Source of the DNA: Methylobacterium sp. Leaf125
GTDB taxonomy: Bacteria > Pseudomonadota > Alphaproteobacteria > Rhizobiales > Beijerinckiaceae
NCBI RefSeq assembly: GCF_001423085.1
Contig: NZ_LMNU01000005.1
Coordinates: 1 to 64,000 of the forward strand
Direction of reading: 5' to 3'
Length of the DNA: 64,000 nt
Shown here: in pieces, positions 26,280 to 34,073 of the stretch
Layout of the letters: each line of letters opens with the position of its first letter
Position numbering within the stretch: the stretch's first letter is position 1
The notes under the pieces: generated by a model
The model's database searches: none
The model's input: the letters and a program-made list of their open reading frames with translations, nothing else
What the model was told of the DNA's origin: nothing
Position numbers and translations under genes: made by a program

Positions 26280-27333
26280 GCGCTTGAACGATCGTGGTGC
26301 AGGCGCTCTCGAGTTTCGGGAGTTCGCGGGCAGGCGCCATGCTGATCGCGAGCGGCCGGGATTCGCCGCGCACGATCGGGCAATAGGGGTCGACCTGATC
26401 GAGGCGCTCCATAAGGCGGCGGCGCCCGGCGCAGCCGCCGTGGCAAGAATCTTCGTGTGCGCAGCCCCGGCAAATCTCGGGTAAGGCGCGGGCGGCCGCG
26501 AAGGGGGCCGTCTCGACGATGCCGCTGCCCGTCTCGCGCAGTGTGTCGAGGCTCTGGCCGGTGCCGCCCCAGTACACGCAGGGCTGCACCGTGGCCCGCG
26601 GAGTCACCCGGACGGTGCCGACGCCACAGCCGCCCTTGCGCGCCGGCAGGCCGGCCATCGCCCGGACCAGGGGTTCGCCAATGGCGATAACGTCGGTCTC
26701 GGAGAACAGCCGCGCGAACCCGCTCCAGTATTCCTCGTAGGTGAGTGCGAAGGTGTCGGTGCGCACCGCTTGGTAGACGTTGATGCGCAGGGGCGCATCG
26801 AAGCCCCGGGCGATCGCGGCGATCTCGTGGAGGCGATCGAAGTTGGTGCGCATCATCACCGCGATGAAGGTGACGCCGACGCCGAGCGCCCGGCAGCGCG
26901 CGGCCTGCGTCATCACGAGGTCCCAGTTGCCCGCGCCGCGCTGCGCGTCCTGCTCCTCGCGGGTGGGATAATCGATGGAGAACTCGACATCGGCGAAGGC
27001 CCGCACCGCGTCGTCGTCGATCACCGCGATCGAATGCCCGTTCGAGGTGATCGTGAGCTTGATCGGCTCGGCCCGCAGCAAGTCGAGGAGCAGCCTGAAC
27101 TGGGGATGCATCCCGTTCTCGCCGGTGCCGAGATTGACCGACCGAACCGGCAGGCTGTCGAGCACGGCGCGGACCTGATCGGGACCGAGCCGGTCTAGCC
27201 GGTCCGGATCGCGATAACAGAAGCTGCAGGCGAGGTTACATTCGTTGGTCAGTCCGATCCCGAGGGAGAAGGATGGGGCCGGGCCGGCTTGGAGCGCCGG
27301 CGGGAAAGCGGGCGTCGAGGATATCGGAGCCAT
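26272..27333 (-). CDS. Radical SAM/SPASM domain protein
   Basis: A 353-residue protein. The radical SAM cluster motif is NECNLACSFC (Cys32, Cys36, Cys39), followed by LGTGENGMHPQF and ITSNGHSI. A C-terminal SPASM domain shows GGCGVGTVRVTP, QPCVYWGG and the exact CX2CX5CX3C motif in CRGCAHEDSCHGGC. SPASM proteins often modify peptides (PqqE, AnSME, sactionine maturases), and others act on small molecules. It is the first gene of the operon with the HAD protein, senC and the phosphorylase. No precursor-like peptide gene is seen in the adjacent spacer. Confidence 0.88.
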   Translation of the reverse strand: MAPISSTPAFPPALQAGPAPSFSLGIGLTNECNLACSFCYRDPDRLDRLGPDQVRAVLDSLPVRSVNLGTGENGMHPQFRLLLDLLRAEPIKLTITSNGHSIAVIDDDAVRAFADVEFSIDYPTREEQDAQRGAGNWDLVMTQAARCRALGVGVTFIAVMMRTNFDRLHEIAAIARGFDAPLRINVYQAVRTDTFALTYEEYWSGFARLFSETDVIAIGEPLVRAMAGLPARKGGCGVGTVRVTPRATVQPCVYWGGTGQSLDTLRETGSGIVETAPFAAARALPEICRGCAHEDSCHGGCAGRRRLMERLDQVDPYCPIVRGESRPLAISMAPARELPKLESACTTIVQARG

Positions 27334-27427
27334 GAATATTCTCCTGTCTAATCCTGACCGGCGATCCGGGATGACCGGTGTCGTGCCGCGGGACGTTACG
27401 GTACCCTTCGCACGGAGGAGCGTCCCG

Positions 27428-28270
27428 GTGACATCACATCTTCAGCAAGATCAGCAGCCCGCGCGCTGGAGCCCGTTCGCCGAGGCCTACGAGGCCGCGT
27501 TTGAGCCCCTCACCAACGCCTTCGCCGACGCCGCCCTGAAGGCCCTCGATCTCGCGCCCGGCGGACTCTGCCTCGATGTCGGCGCCGGAACCGGCGGCGC
27601 CGCCCTGATGGCGGCGTCCCGCGGCGCGCGCGTCATCGCCATCGACGCGGCCGAGGGCATGATCGCGCGCATCCGGGCGCGGGCCCGGGACGGCGCAAAG
27701 CCGGTGTGGGCGGCCGCGATGGACGCGCAAGCCCTCGCGCTGGCCGATGGCGCCTGTGACGCGGCCCTGTCAGTCTTCGGGATCATCCTCTGCCCCGATC
27801 CGGTTCGCGCCCTCCGCGAAATGGGCCGCGTAGTGCGCCCGGGTGGCCCGCTCGCGGTGGTGACCTGGACCGAGCCGCAGAACTACGAACTGGTGAGCCG
27901 GCTGATCGCGGCGGTGACGGCGGTTCGCGGCACCCAGGCGCCGCCCGCGGAGGGCCCGGCCCAGTTGCGCTTCCGCGAAGAGGCAACCCTTCGAGCCCTC
28001 TTCGGTGCGGCGGAGGTGCCCCTCGATCGCATCGTTCGCATCGAGGCGGATCTGCGTGCCAGGTCCGCAGCGTGGCTCGCAGAGCACCTCGCCTTCGCCC
28101 CCGGCCTCGCCGCGATGCTCGATGCGCAGGGCCGCGACCGGGAAGTGGTGCTAGCTCGCTTCGCGGAGGATCTGCGGCGGGACCAGGGCGACGGGCCGGT
28201 CGCCCTTCGGGCCGTGGCCTTCCTAGCCCTCGGCCGGGCGCCGGATCAGAACCGGACACCGGGCCTGTAA
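27428..28270 (+). CDS. SAM-dependent methyltransferase (class I)
   Basis: A 280-residue protein with the Rossmann motifs LCLDVGAGTGGAALMAASRG, VIAIDAAEGMI and DAALSVFGIILCPDPVRALREMGRVVRPGGPLA, which fit Methyltransf_11. The GTG at 27428 is chosen because GGAGGAG (27414-27420) stands 7 bases upstream. It is divergent from the radical SAM gene (94-base spacer) and precedes the selenium-type importer. It does not look like EgtD, the histidine trimethylase. Methylating a selenometabolite is one possibility from context. Confidence 0.85.
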   Translation: MTSHLQQDQQPARWSPFAEAYEAAFEPLTNAFADAALKALDLAPGGLCLDVGAGTGGAALMAASRGARVIAIDAAEGMIARIRARARDGAKPVWAAAMDAQALALADGACDAALSVFGIILCPDPVRALREMGRVVRPGGPLAVVTWTEPQNYELVSRLIAAVTAVRGTQAPPAEGPAQLRFREEATLRALFGAAEVPLDRIVRIEADLRARSAAWLAEHLAFAPGLAAMLDAQGRDREVVLARFAEDLRRDQGDGPVALRAVAFLALGRAPDQNRTPGL

Positions 28271-28292
28271 CCCGGCGACCGCTCGGCGCGAA
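28267..28292 (+). promoter_or_regulatory. Third GTAACC-N16-CGAA match, before the importer operon
   Basis: GTAACC at 28267-28272, 16 bases, and CGAA at 28289-28292, in the 143-base spacer before the substrate-binding protein gene and in the right orientation. It is a perfect match to the two SigF-type promoters at 2258 and 3991. It starts at the methyltransferase stop codon, and CGAA is 122 bases from the ATG, farther than in the other two. It could be chance. Confidence 0.4.
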
Positions 28293-28413
28293 GAGATTCA
28301 TCAACAGGGTTCGTCGGGCTTCGTACCGTCGCGCCCGCAATAGCCGTCAATTGATTGGACATCGGTGCCCGCGTGGCATCGTACAATGCCGCATGAGAGT
28401 CGGGGGACGGTCG

Positions 28414-29301
28414 ATGCTGAGACGGACGTTGAGCGGGTCGCTGCTACTGGGCCTGGGATGCCTGCTTGTGTCCGGCACGGCAGGAGCGCAGGAGCGCGCC
28501 AAGCCGGCCTTCGTCTTCACCGGCATTCCCGACCAGGACGAGAGCCGCCTCGTCGAGCGCTTCGGCAAGGTCGCGACCTATCTCGAGGGCAAGCTCGGCG
28601 TGCCCGTGACCTACATCCCCGTGAAGAACTATCCGGCGGCGGTGACGGCCTTCACCAACGGCCAGGTTCAGCTCGCCTGGTTCGGCGGCTTCACCGGGGT
28701 GCAGGCCCGCAAGGCCTCGCCCGGGGCGCAAGCCATCGCGCAGGGCGCCGAGGACGCCGCCTTCAAGACCTACCTCATCGCCAACACCAAGACCGGCCTG
28801 ACGAAGTCGGCGGATTTCCCGAAGGAGATCGCGGGCAAGACCCTCACCTTCGGTTCTCGGGCCTCGACCTCGGGCCGGCTGATGCCGGAATACTTCATCC
28901 GCGAGGCGTTCCCCGGCAAGACGCCCGAGGAGGTGTTCCCCCGTGTGGGTTTCTCCGGTGACCACAGCCGCACGATCCAACTCGTCCAGTCTGGCGCCTT
29001 CGAGGTCGGCGCAGTCGATTACTCGGTCTGGGACCTCGACACGAAGGCCGGCAGGGTCGACCCGAAGGACGTCAGCATAATCTGGGAGAGCCCGCCTTTT
29101 CCCGACTACCAGTGGACCGTGCGCGGCGACGTCGATGCGATCTACGGCGCCGGCTTCACAGACAAGCTTAAGGCGGCCCTGATCGGCATCACCGATCCGG
29201 CCATCCTCGCCCCCTTCGCGCGATCCAAGTTCATCCCCGTGACCAATGCCGCCTACGAGCCGGTGGAGCGCGTGGCGAAATCCACGGGCCTGCTGGACTG
29301 A
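28414..29301 (+). CDS. PhnD-like ABC substrate-binding protein, putative selenate type
   Basis: A 295-residue periplasmic binding protein with signal peptide (LRRTLSGSLLLGLGCLLVSG, cleaved near GAQE). It has PhnD-family features: a GIPDQDESRLVERFGKVATY start, VKNYPAAVTAFTNGQVQLAWF, and the SRASTSGRLMPEYF oxyanion pocket region. The subgroup next to selD/sen genes is annotated as putative selenate ABC transporter binding protein; the selenium substrate is inference from context. ATG 28414 follows GGGGA by 6 bases. An in-frame ATG at 28393 is less likely. Confidence 0.88.
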   Translation: MLRRTLSGSLLLGLGCLLVSGTAGAQERAKPAFVFTGIPDQDESRLVERFGKVATYLEGKLGVPVTYIPVKNYPAAVTAFTNGQVQLAWFGGFTGVQARKASPGAQAIAQGAEDAAFKTYLIANTKTGLTKSADFPKEIAGKTLTFGSRASTSGRLMPEYFIREAFPGKTPEEVFPRVGFSGDHSRTIQLVQSGAFEVGAVDYSVWDLDTKAGRVDPKDVSIIWESPPFPDYQWTVRGDVDAIYGAGFTDKLKAALIGITDPAILAPFARSKFIPVTNAAYEPVERVAKSTGLLD

Positions 29302-29318
29302 GCCGAGAGCGCGCCGCC

Positions 29319-29999
29319 GTGTCCCTCACCGAGCCCGAAGCGGAGATCGTGCTCTCGGGTGCCCGGGCGGCCTATGATGGCAGGCCGGTGCTGCACGGCG
29401 TGGACCTGACCATCCGCTCAGGCGAGCGGGTCGCACTGATGGGGCGCTCCGGCGCCGGCAAGTCCACCCTCCTCGGCCTGATCCACGCCCAGGCGCGCGC
29501 CCGCGTCGCCCTGATCCCGCAGGCGGCGGCGCTGGTCCGAACGCTGTCGGTCTTCCACAACGTCTACATGGGCCGGCTCGATCGGCGCTCGACCCTGCAC
29601 AACCTGCGCACCCTGGCCTTCCCGGGCCGCGCCGACCTTGCTGAAATCCGCGCGGTGCTGGGCGAGGTCGGGCTCGCGGACGAGCTTCGGGCCAAGGCCG
29701 GCGCTTTGTCGGGCGGCCAGCAGCAGCGCGTCTCGGTAGCGCGCGCGCTCTATAACGGGCGCCCGATCCTGATCGGCGACGAACCCGTCTCGGCCCTCGA
29801 CCGTCTTCAGGGCGGCCTCGTCCTCGAGCGGCTCGCCGCGCGCCACCGCACCCTGGTGCTGGCGCTTCACGACATCGCTCTGGCGCTCGCGCATACGGAC
29901 CGGATCGTGGTGCTCGATGCCGGGCGGATCGTGCTCGATGCACCCGCCCGCCACCTCGACGAATCGGCCCTCGTGCCGTTCTACGGGCAGGCCGCGTGA
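29319..29999 (+). CDS. ABC transporter ATP-binding protein (PhnC-like)
   Basis: A 226-residue ATPase with Walker A GRSGAGKST, Q-loop region ALIPQAAALV, signature LSGGQQQRVSVARAL and Walker B ILIGDEPVSALD. A GTG start at 29319 lies 17 bases after the binding-protein stop. Its stop overlaps the GTG of the permease gene by 4 bases. It powers the importer encoded on both sides. Confidence 0.92.
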   Translation: MSLTEPEAEIVLSGARAAYDGRPVLHGVDLTIRSGERVALMGRSGAGKSTLLGLIHAQARARVALIPQAAALVRTLSVFHNVYMGRLDRRSTLHNLRTLAFPGRADLAEIRAVLGEVGLADELRAKAGALSGGQQQRVSVARALYNGRPILIGDEPVSALDRLQGGLVLERLAARHRTLVLALHDIALALAHTDRIVVLDAGRIVLDAPARHLDESALVPFYGQAA

Positions 30000-31552
30000 A
30001 CGCCCTTCGGTTGATCCCCGGCTGGGGCTACGCGGCGGTGACCCGCTGGTTCGTCGGAGGCGCGGTGGCGGCGCTGCTCGCCGCCGATCTCGCCGTTACC
30101 AGCCTCCACCCCTGGGCCGATCTCCAGCGCCTGCTTGGCGGCCTGATTCATCCCGACCTCCGCTCTGTCGAAGTTTGGAGCGTCGTCTACACCATCGCAT
30201 TCGCCATCCTGGGGGTGACGCTGGGGGCTGGTGCCGGCTTCGTCCTGGCGATTCCCTTCGCGCAATTCCGCAGCGTGCGCCTGCTCTGCGCGGGTTTGCG
30301 CTCGGTGCACGAACTGTTCTGGGCCCTGCTGCTCATGCAGGTGTTCGGCCTCTCGGCCACCACCGGCATCCTCGCCATCGCGCTGCCCTATGCGGGCATC
30401 TGCGCCAAGGTCTATTCCGAGATCATCGAGGAGGCGGACCTCTCGGCCCTGCGGGTGCTGCCCGAGGGAACCGGGGCGCTCTCCGCCTTCGCCTATGGCC
30501 GCCTGCCGGACGTTGCGGTGGCTTTCCGGCACTACACGCTCTACCGCTTCGAATGCGCCATGCGCTCGACCCTGGTGCTCGGCTTCATCGGCCTTCCGAC
30601 CATGGGCTTCTACCTCGAATCCGCCTTTCGCCAGGGCCGCTACGCCGAGGCCGGGGCCCTGCTCCTCGTTTTCTATGCCCTGATCGGCTCGCGCCGCCTC
30701 TGGATGCGGCTCTCGACTCTGCCCGTCCTTCTTGTCGCCAGCGTCCTTGCGCTTCCGAAGACCATCGGCACGACGAACTGGCTCGCCAGCCTCGGACGGT
30801 TCGTGAGCCACGACATCGTCCCGAGCCCGCTTCGCTCCGGCGCCCTCCTCGATCCCGAGACCTGGGCACGGATGGGAGCCTGGTTTCGGCCCATCCTCAC
30901 GCAGCAGATCCTGCCCGGCGCGTTCCAGACCCTGGTCCTCGCGCAGGTGGCGCTGGTGGCCACTGCCATCGGTGCGCTGCTCCTGTTCCCCCTGGTCTCG
31001 CGCCGGTTCGCCGGGTCGATCGGCCAGCCCTTCGGGCGCGTCCTCTTGGTAGTCGTTCGCTCGACGCCGGAATACATGCTGGCCTACGTGCTGCTGCAAC
31101 TGCTCGGCCCGTCGATGCTGCCGGCGATCCTGGCGCTGACGATCCACAATGCCGGCATCGTCGGCTACCTGATGGGCCGTCACGCCGACGGCCTGCCCTA
31201 CCGAGTGGACGCGCCGTCCGGCCTTGATCTCTACGCCTACGAGACGGTGCCCCGGCTCTACGGGCAGTTCCTGGCCTACCTGCTCTACCGGTGGGAGCTG
31301 ATCCTGCGCGAGAGCGCGATCTTCGGCATCCTCGGGGTGGCGACGCTCGGCTTCTATGTCGACGCCGCGATCTCTGAGTTGCGCCTCGACGTCGCCGTGA
31401 TGCTGATCGTCGCCACCGCCCTGCTGACGGCCGTGGTGGATGCCCTGTCCCGGGCGCTGCGCCGGTCCTTGCGCCTCGCCGAACTGCCGACCCGCCTCTC
31501 GGAGCCCGTGAATGGTGTTTCGGCCGGACCGCTCCGTCCGGTCTGCTCCTGA
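29996..31552 (+). CDS. ABC transporter permease with two fused domains (PhnE-like)
   Basis: A 518-residue membrane protein made of two BPD-type permease halves in tandem. Each half has the coupling-helix pattern: EADLSALRVLPEGTGALSAF in the first, and APSGLDLYAYETVPRLYGQF in the second. Usual PhnE is a single half of about 270 residues, so this is a natural fusion giving a one-chain translocation pore. It starts with GTG in a 4-base overlap with the ATPase gene. Confidence 0.9.
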   Translation: MNALRLIPGWGYAAVTRWFVGGAVAALLAADLAVTSLHPWADLQRLLGGLIHPDLRSVEVWSVVYTIAFAILGVTLGAGAGFVLAIPFAQFRSVRLLCAGLRSVHELFWALLLMQVFGLSATTGILAIALPYAGICAKVYSEIIEEADLSALRVLPEGTGALSAFAYGRLPDVAVAFRHYTLYRFECAMRSTLVLGFIGLPTMGFYLESAFRQGRYAEAGALLLVFYALIGSRRLWMRLSTLPVLLVASVLALPKTIGTTNWLASLGRFVSHDIVPSPLRSGALLDPETWARMGAWFRPILTQQILPGAFQTLVLAQVALVATAIGALLLFPLVSRRFAGSIGQPFGRVLLVVVRSTPEYMLAYVLLQLLGPSMLPAILALTIHNAGIVGYLMGRHADGLPYRVDAPSGLDLYAYETVPRLYGQFLAYLLYRWELILRESAIFGILGVATLGFYVDAAISELRLDVAVMLIVATALLTAVVDALSRALRRSLRLAELPTRLSEPVNGVSAGPLRPVCS

Positions 31553-31583
31553 CGGACACGCCCCTCAATCCAGGATCAGGCTC

Positions 31584-32246
31584 ATGCGAACCGACCCCTT
31601 CACCGACACGTGGGCCTTCTTCCTCGGACAGCAGAGCGACCAGCTCGGCCTCGGCCTCGGGCGCTGGCTCGTGGTCGCCTGCTTCGCGCTGCTGGTCATG
31701 GCCAGCGTCCTCATCGCGCTGCGCGAATGGATCGAGGACCCGACGCAGCGCTCTGGACGCGATCTCACGATGTGGGTGCTGCGTGCCCTGGTCGGAGCCA
31801 TGTGGTTCCAGGGCATGCTCTGGAAGCTGCCGTTCTTCTCCACCGAGAACGGCTTGTATTTCTGGACCGGCGAGGAGGTGACGAACGCCGCCTTCCAGAT
31901 CCATCGCGATCTGGTCAAGAACGTCCTTCTTCCAACACCGAACTTCTACATCCTCGACATCTTCGTCTTCCTCACCGAACTCACCTTCGCGGCCTCCCTG
32001 CTCCTCGGTCTCGGCGTGCGGATCACCGGCGCCATCGGCGTGATGTTCGTGGCGCAGCTCTGGCTCGGCCTGTACCTGCACCCGCAGGAATGGCCATGGA
32101 CCTACGTCTTCCTGGCCGGTCTCATGGGCCTGTTCAGCGTCTTCGGCGCCGGTCGCAGCCTCGGCCTCGATGCGGATCTGCGCCGCCGCTTTCCGCCGGG
32201 CCTGACCACGGGCTCGACGGCGCGCTTCGTGCGCTTCGCTACCTGA
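31584..32246 (+). CDS. DoxX/DoxD-like membrane protein
   Basis: A 220-residue protein with about four membrane helices and the DoxX-type motif VGAMWFQGMLWKLP, then LTFAASLLLGLGVRITG and the hydrophobic segment WTYVFLAGLMGLFSVFGAG. It resembles the small subunit (DoxD) of thiosulfate:quinone oxidoreductase. It follows the selenium-type importer by 31 bases on the same strand. A redox role on sulfur or selenium species is a guess from family and place. Confidence 0.8.
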   Translation: MRTDPFTDTWAFFLGQQSDQLGLGLGRWLVVACFALLVMASVLIALREWIEDPTQRSGRDLTMWVLRALVGAMWFQGMLWKLPFFSTENGLYFWTGEEVTNAAFQIHRDLVKNVLLPTPNFYILDIFVFLTELTFAASLLLGLGVRITGAIGVMFVAQLWLGLYLHPQEWPWTYVFLAGLMGLFSVFGAGRSLGLDADLRRRFPPGLTTGSTARFVRFAT

Positions 32247-32280
32247 GAGCGCTCACCCGGCGGGGCGTCCCTTGCACAAG

Positions 32281-33003
32281 TTATTCGCGGGGACGTCTTT
32301 CGCCGGCGAGTCCGCGTGAGAGGCGCAGGAAGGTAGTGCCGATGATCCAGGCGGCGCGCAGTCCGACGCGCCAGTCGCCGGAGACCTTGGAGGCGCCGCC
32401 CTGCCGAGGCCGCTGCCCGACCGCGATCTCCTCGCAGCGCAGGCTCGCCGCGGCGACCCGCATCAGCATCTCGAGGTTCCAACCGTAGGTCTCGTCGCGC
32501 ATGCCGAGGCGCGCCAGGGCGTCGCGACGGATGGCGCGGAACGGGGACATGTCGGTGAAGCGGGCGCCGTAGGTCAGGCGCAGCAGCCACCCGGCGAGGT
32601 GTCCGGCCACGATCTGCTGCGGGCTCATGGCGCCCGGCTCGCGCGCACCGCGGACTCGGGAGCCGTGCACGAAATCGGCGCGGCCCGTGCGGATCGGCTC
32701 GAGCAGGTCCGGGACGCGGTCGAGTCGGTCGCTGCCGTCTCCGTCGACGAACAGGACGATGCGGGTCTCCGGCGCCATCGCGGCGATGCCCGCCTGGATC
32801 GCCCGGCCGTAGCCGCGGCGCGGCTCCACGAGGACCCGCGCGCCGGCGCTCGCGGCACGCGCGGCGGTCGTGTCCCGCGAGCCGCCATCGACGACGATGA
32901 CCGCGTCGGCCCCATACGCCAGCAGCCCGGCGACGACGCCCACGATCGCCGTCTCCTCGTCGAGGCAGGGCACGATCGCAGTGACGAAGGAGGTAGCGCT
33001 CAT
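32281..33003 (-). CDS. Family 2 glycosyltransferase (DPM1-like)
   Basis: A 240-residue GT-A enzyme. Motifs are TAIVPCLDEETAIVGVV, AVIVVDGGSRDTT, EPRRGYGRAIQAGI and the metal-binding LFVDGDGSD. There is no C-terminal membrane anchor, unlike many polyprenyl-phosphate glycosyltransferases. ATG 33003 overlaps the stop of the radical SAM gene in an ATGA. Last gene of a four-gene coupled operon. Confidence 0.88.
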   Translation of the reverse strand: MSATSFVTAIVPCLDEETAIVGVVAGLLAYGADAVIVVDGGSRDTTAARAASAGARVLVEPRRGYGRAIQAGIAAMAPETRIVLFVDGDGSDRLDRVPDLLEPIRTGRADFVHGSRVRGAREPGAMSPQQIVAGHLAGWLLRLTYGARFTDMSPFRAIRRDALARLGMRDETYGWNLEMLMRVAAASLRCEEIAVGQRPRQGGASKVSGDWRVGLRAAWIIGTTFLRLSRGLAGERRPRE

Positions 33004-34073
33004 AGGCTCCAGCGCAGCCCGCAATTGCCGCAGGCCTGCGGCGGCGTGTCGGAGAGCAGCGCCGCGCGGAAATCAGTGTAGGCGACGCCGTTCCAGATCG
33101 CCCGCAGGCTGTCCTGCGTGGCGTCGCCTAGCGTGTAGTTCTCGTAGCCGCGCTGCGAGAACGGAGCGATGCAGCACGGAAGCGCCCGGCCATTCGCGGT
33201 GAAGTACATCACGTTCCAGGGTCGCCGGCAGAGCGACCAGGGCGACCCGTCGTCGTCGCGCTTCAGGCTCACGCCGGGCTCGCTCGCCGCGCCCGAGGCC
33301 GAGAAGGTGAGCCCAAGCTCGGCGGCCACCGCCTCGGCCTCCGCGAGGTAGTGAGCCTCATCCGCCTCCATGCGCTCGTAGAGTGCCTGGTCGGGCCGCG
33401 CCATGCCGATGGCATCCTCCTCGAAATAGACGAGGCGCTGCAGGTAAACCTCCTTCACGCCGGTCTCGGCCGCCACACGCACGAAGGCGGGAAGCTCGGG
33501 CAGGGTCTCCTTGAGGCCGGTGAGCCAAGCCGAGACCCGAGGCTTGGCGTGACCCTCGCGCTCCTGCATGGCCCGAAAGGCCCGGACGTTCTTCAGGATC
33601 CGCTCGAAGTAGTCCTTACCGCGCACCGTGATGTAGGACGCCCGAGTTGACGCATCGAGCGAGACGCGGAGCTCGTCGAGCCCTGCCTCGATCAGGGCGC
33701 GGCCGTTCTTCTCCGACAGCACCGTGCCGTTGGTGTTGAACAGGACGTAGGTGCCGCGATCCTTGAGGTAGCGGACCATCCGGGGCAGGTCTTTGACCAG
33801 CATTGGCTCGCCGACCCCGTGCAGCACGGCCCGGCTGAGATCCGGCACCTGGTCCACGATGCGCGTGAACAGCTCCCAGCTCATGTCGGCCGGCGGTTCA
33901 AGCTCGACATAGGTGCGCGGGCATGTGGTGCAGAGCAGGTTGCAGCGGTTCGTCACCTCCAGGTAGAGGCAGACTGGCGGTCGTTCGACGAAGGCTTCTA
34001 CCGACTTCGGCGCCGCCTCGTGGTAGCGGCGCGGGTCGACAGCCGGGTGGGATGTGGCAGTGCCGCTTGTCAT
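33000..34073 (-). CDS. Radical SAM/SPASM-like protein in a glycosyltransferase operon
   Basis: A 357-residue protein. The radical SAM motif TNRCNLLCTTC (Cys44, Cys48, Cys51) is followed by HGVGEPMLVKDLP and FNTNGTVL. The C-terminus carries a SPASM/twitch-type auxiliary cluster site: LCRRPWNVMYFTANGRALPCC, IWNGVAY and CGNCGLRW. The ATG at 34073 overlaps the previous stop by ATGA, as does its own stop with the next ATG. Its partners are three glycosyltransferases, so a sugar or lipid-linked glycoside substrate is plausible. It does not resemble ArsS. Confidence 0.87.
   Translation of the reverse strand: MTSGTATSHPAVDPRRYHEAAPKSVEAFVERPPVCLYLEVTNRCNLLCTTCPRTYVELEPPADMSWELFTRIVDQVPDLSRAVLHGVGEPMLVKDLPRMVRYLKDRGTYVLFNTNGTVLSEKNGRALIEAGLDELRVSLDASTRASYITVRGKDYFERILKNVRAFRAMQEREGHAKPRVSAWLTGLKETLPELPAFVRVAAETGVKEVYLQRLVYFEEDAIGMARPDQALYERMEADEAHYLAEAEAVAAELGLTFSASGAASEPGVSLKRDDDGSPWSLCRRPWNVMYFTANGRALPCCIAPFSQRGYENYTLGDATQDSLRAIWNGVAYTDFRAALLSDTPPQACGNCGLRWSL

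Noticed and set aside
27428..28270. Methyltransferase as EgtD (hercynine-forming)
   Set aside because: Length and motifs fit a generic Methyltransf_11 enzyme, not the histidine trimethylase family. Hercynine supply must be encoded elsewhere.
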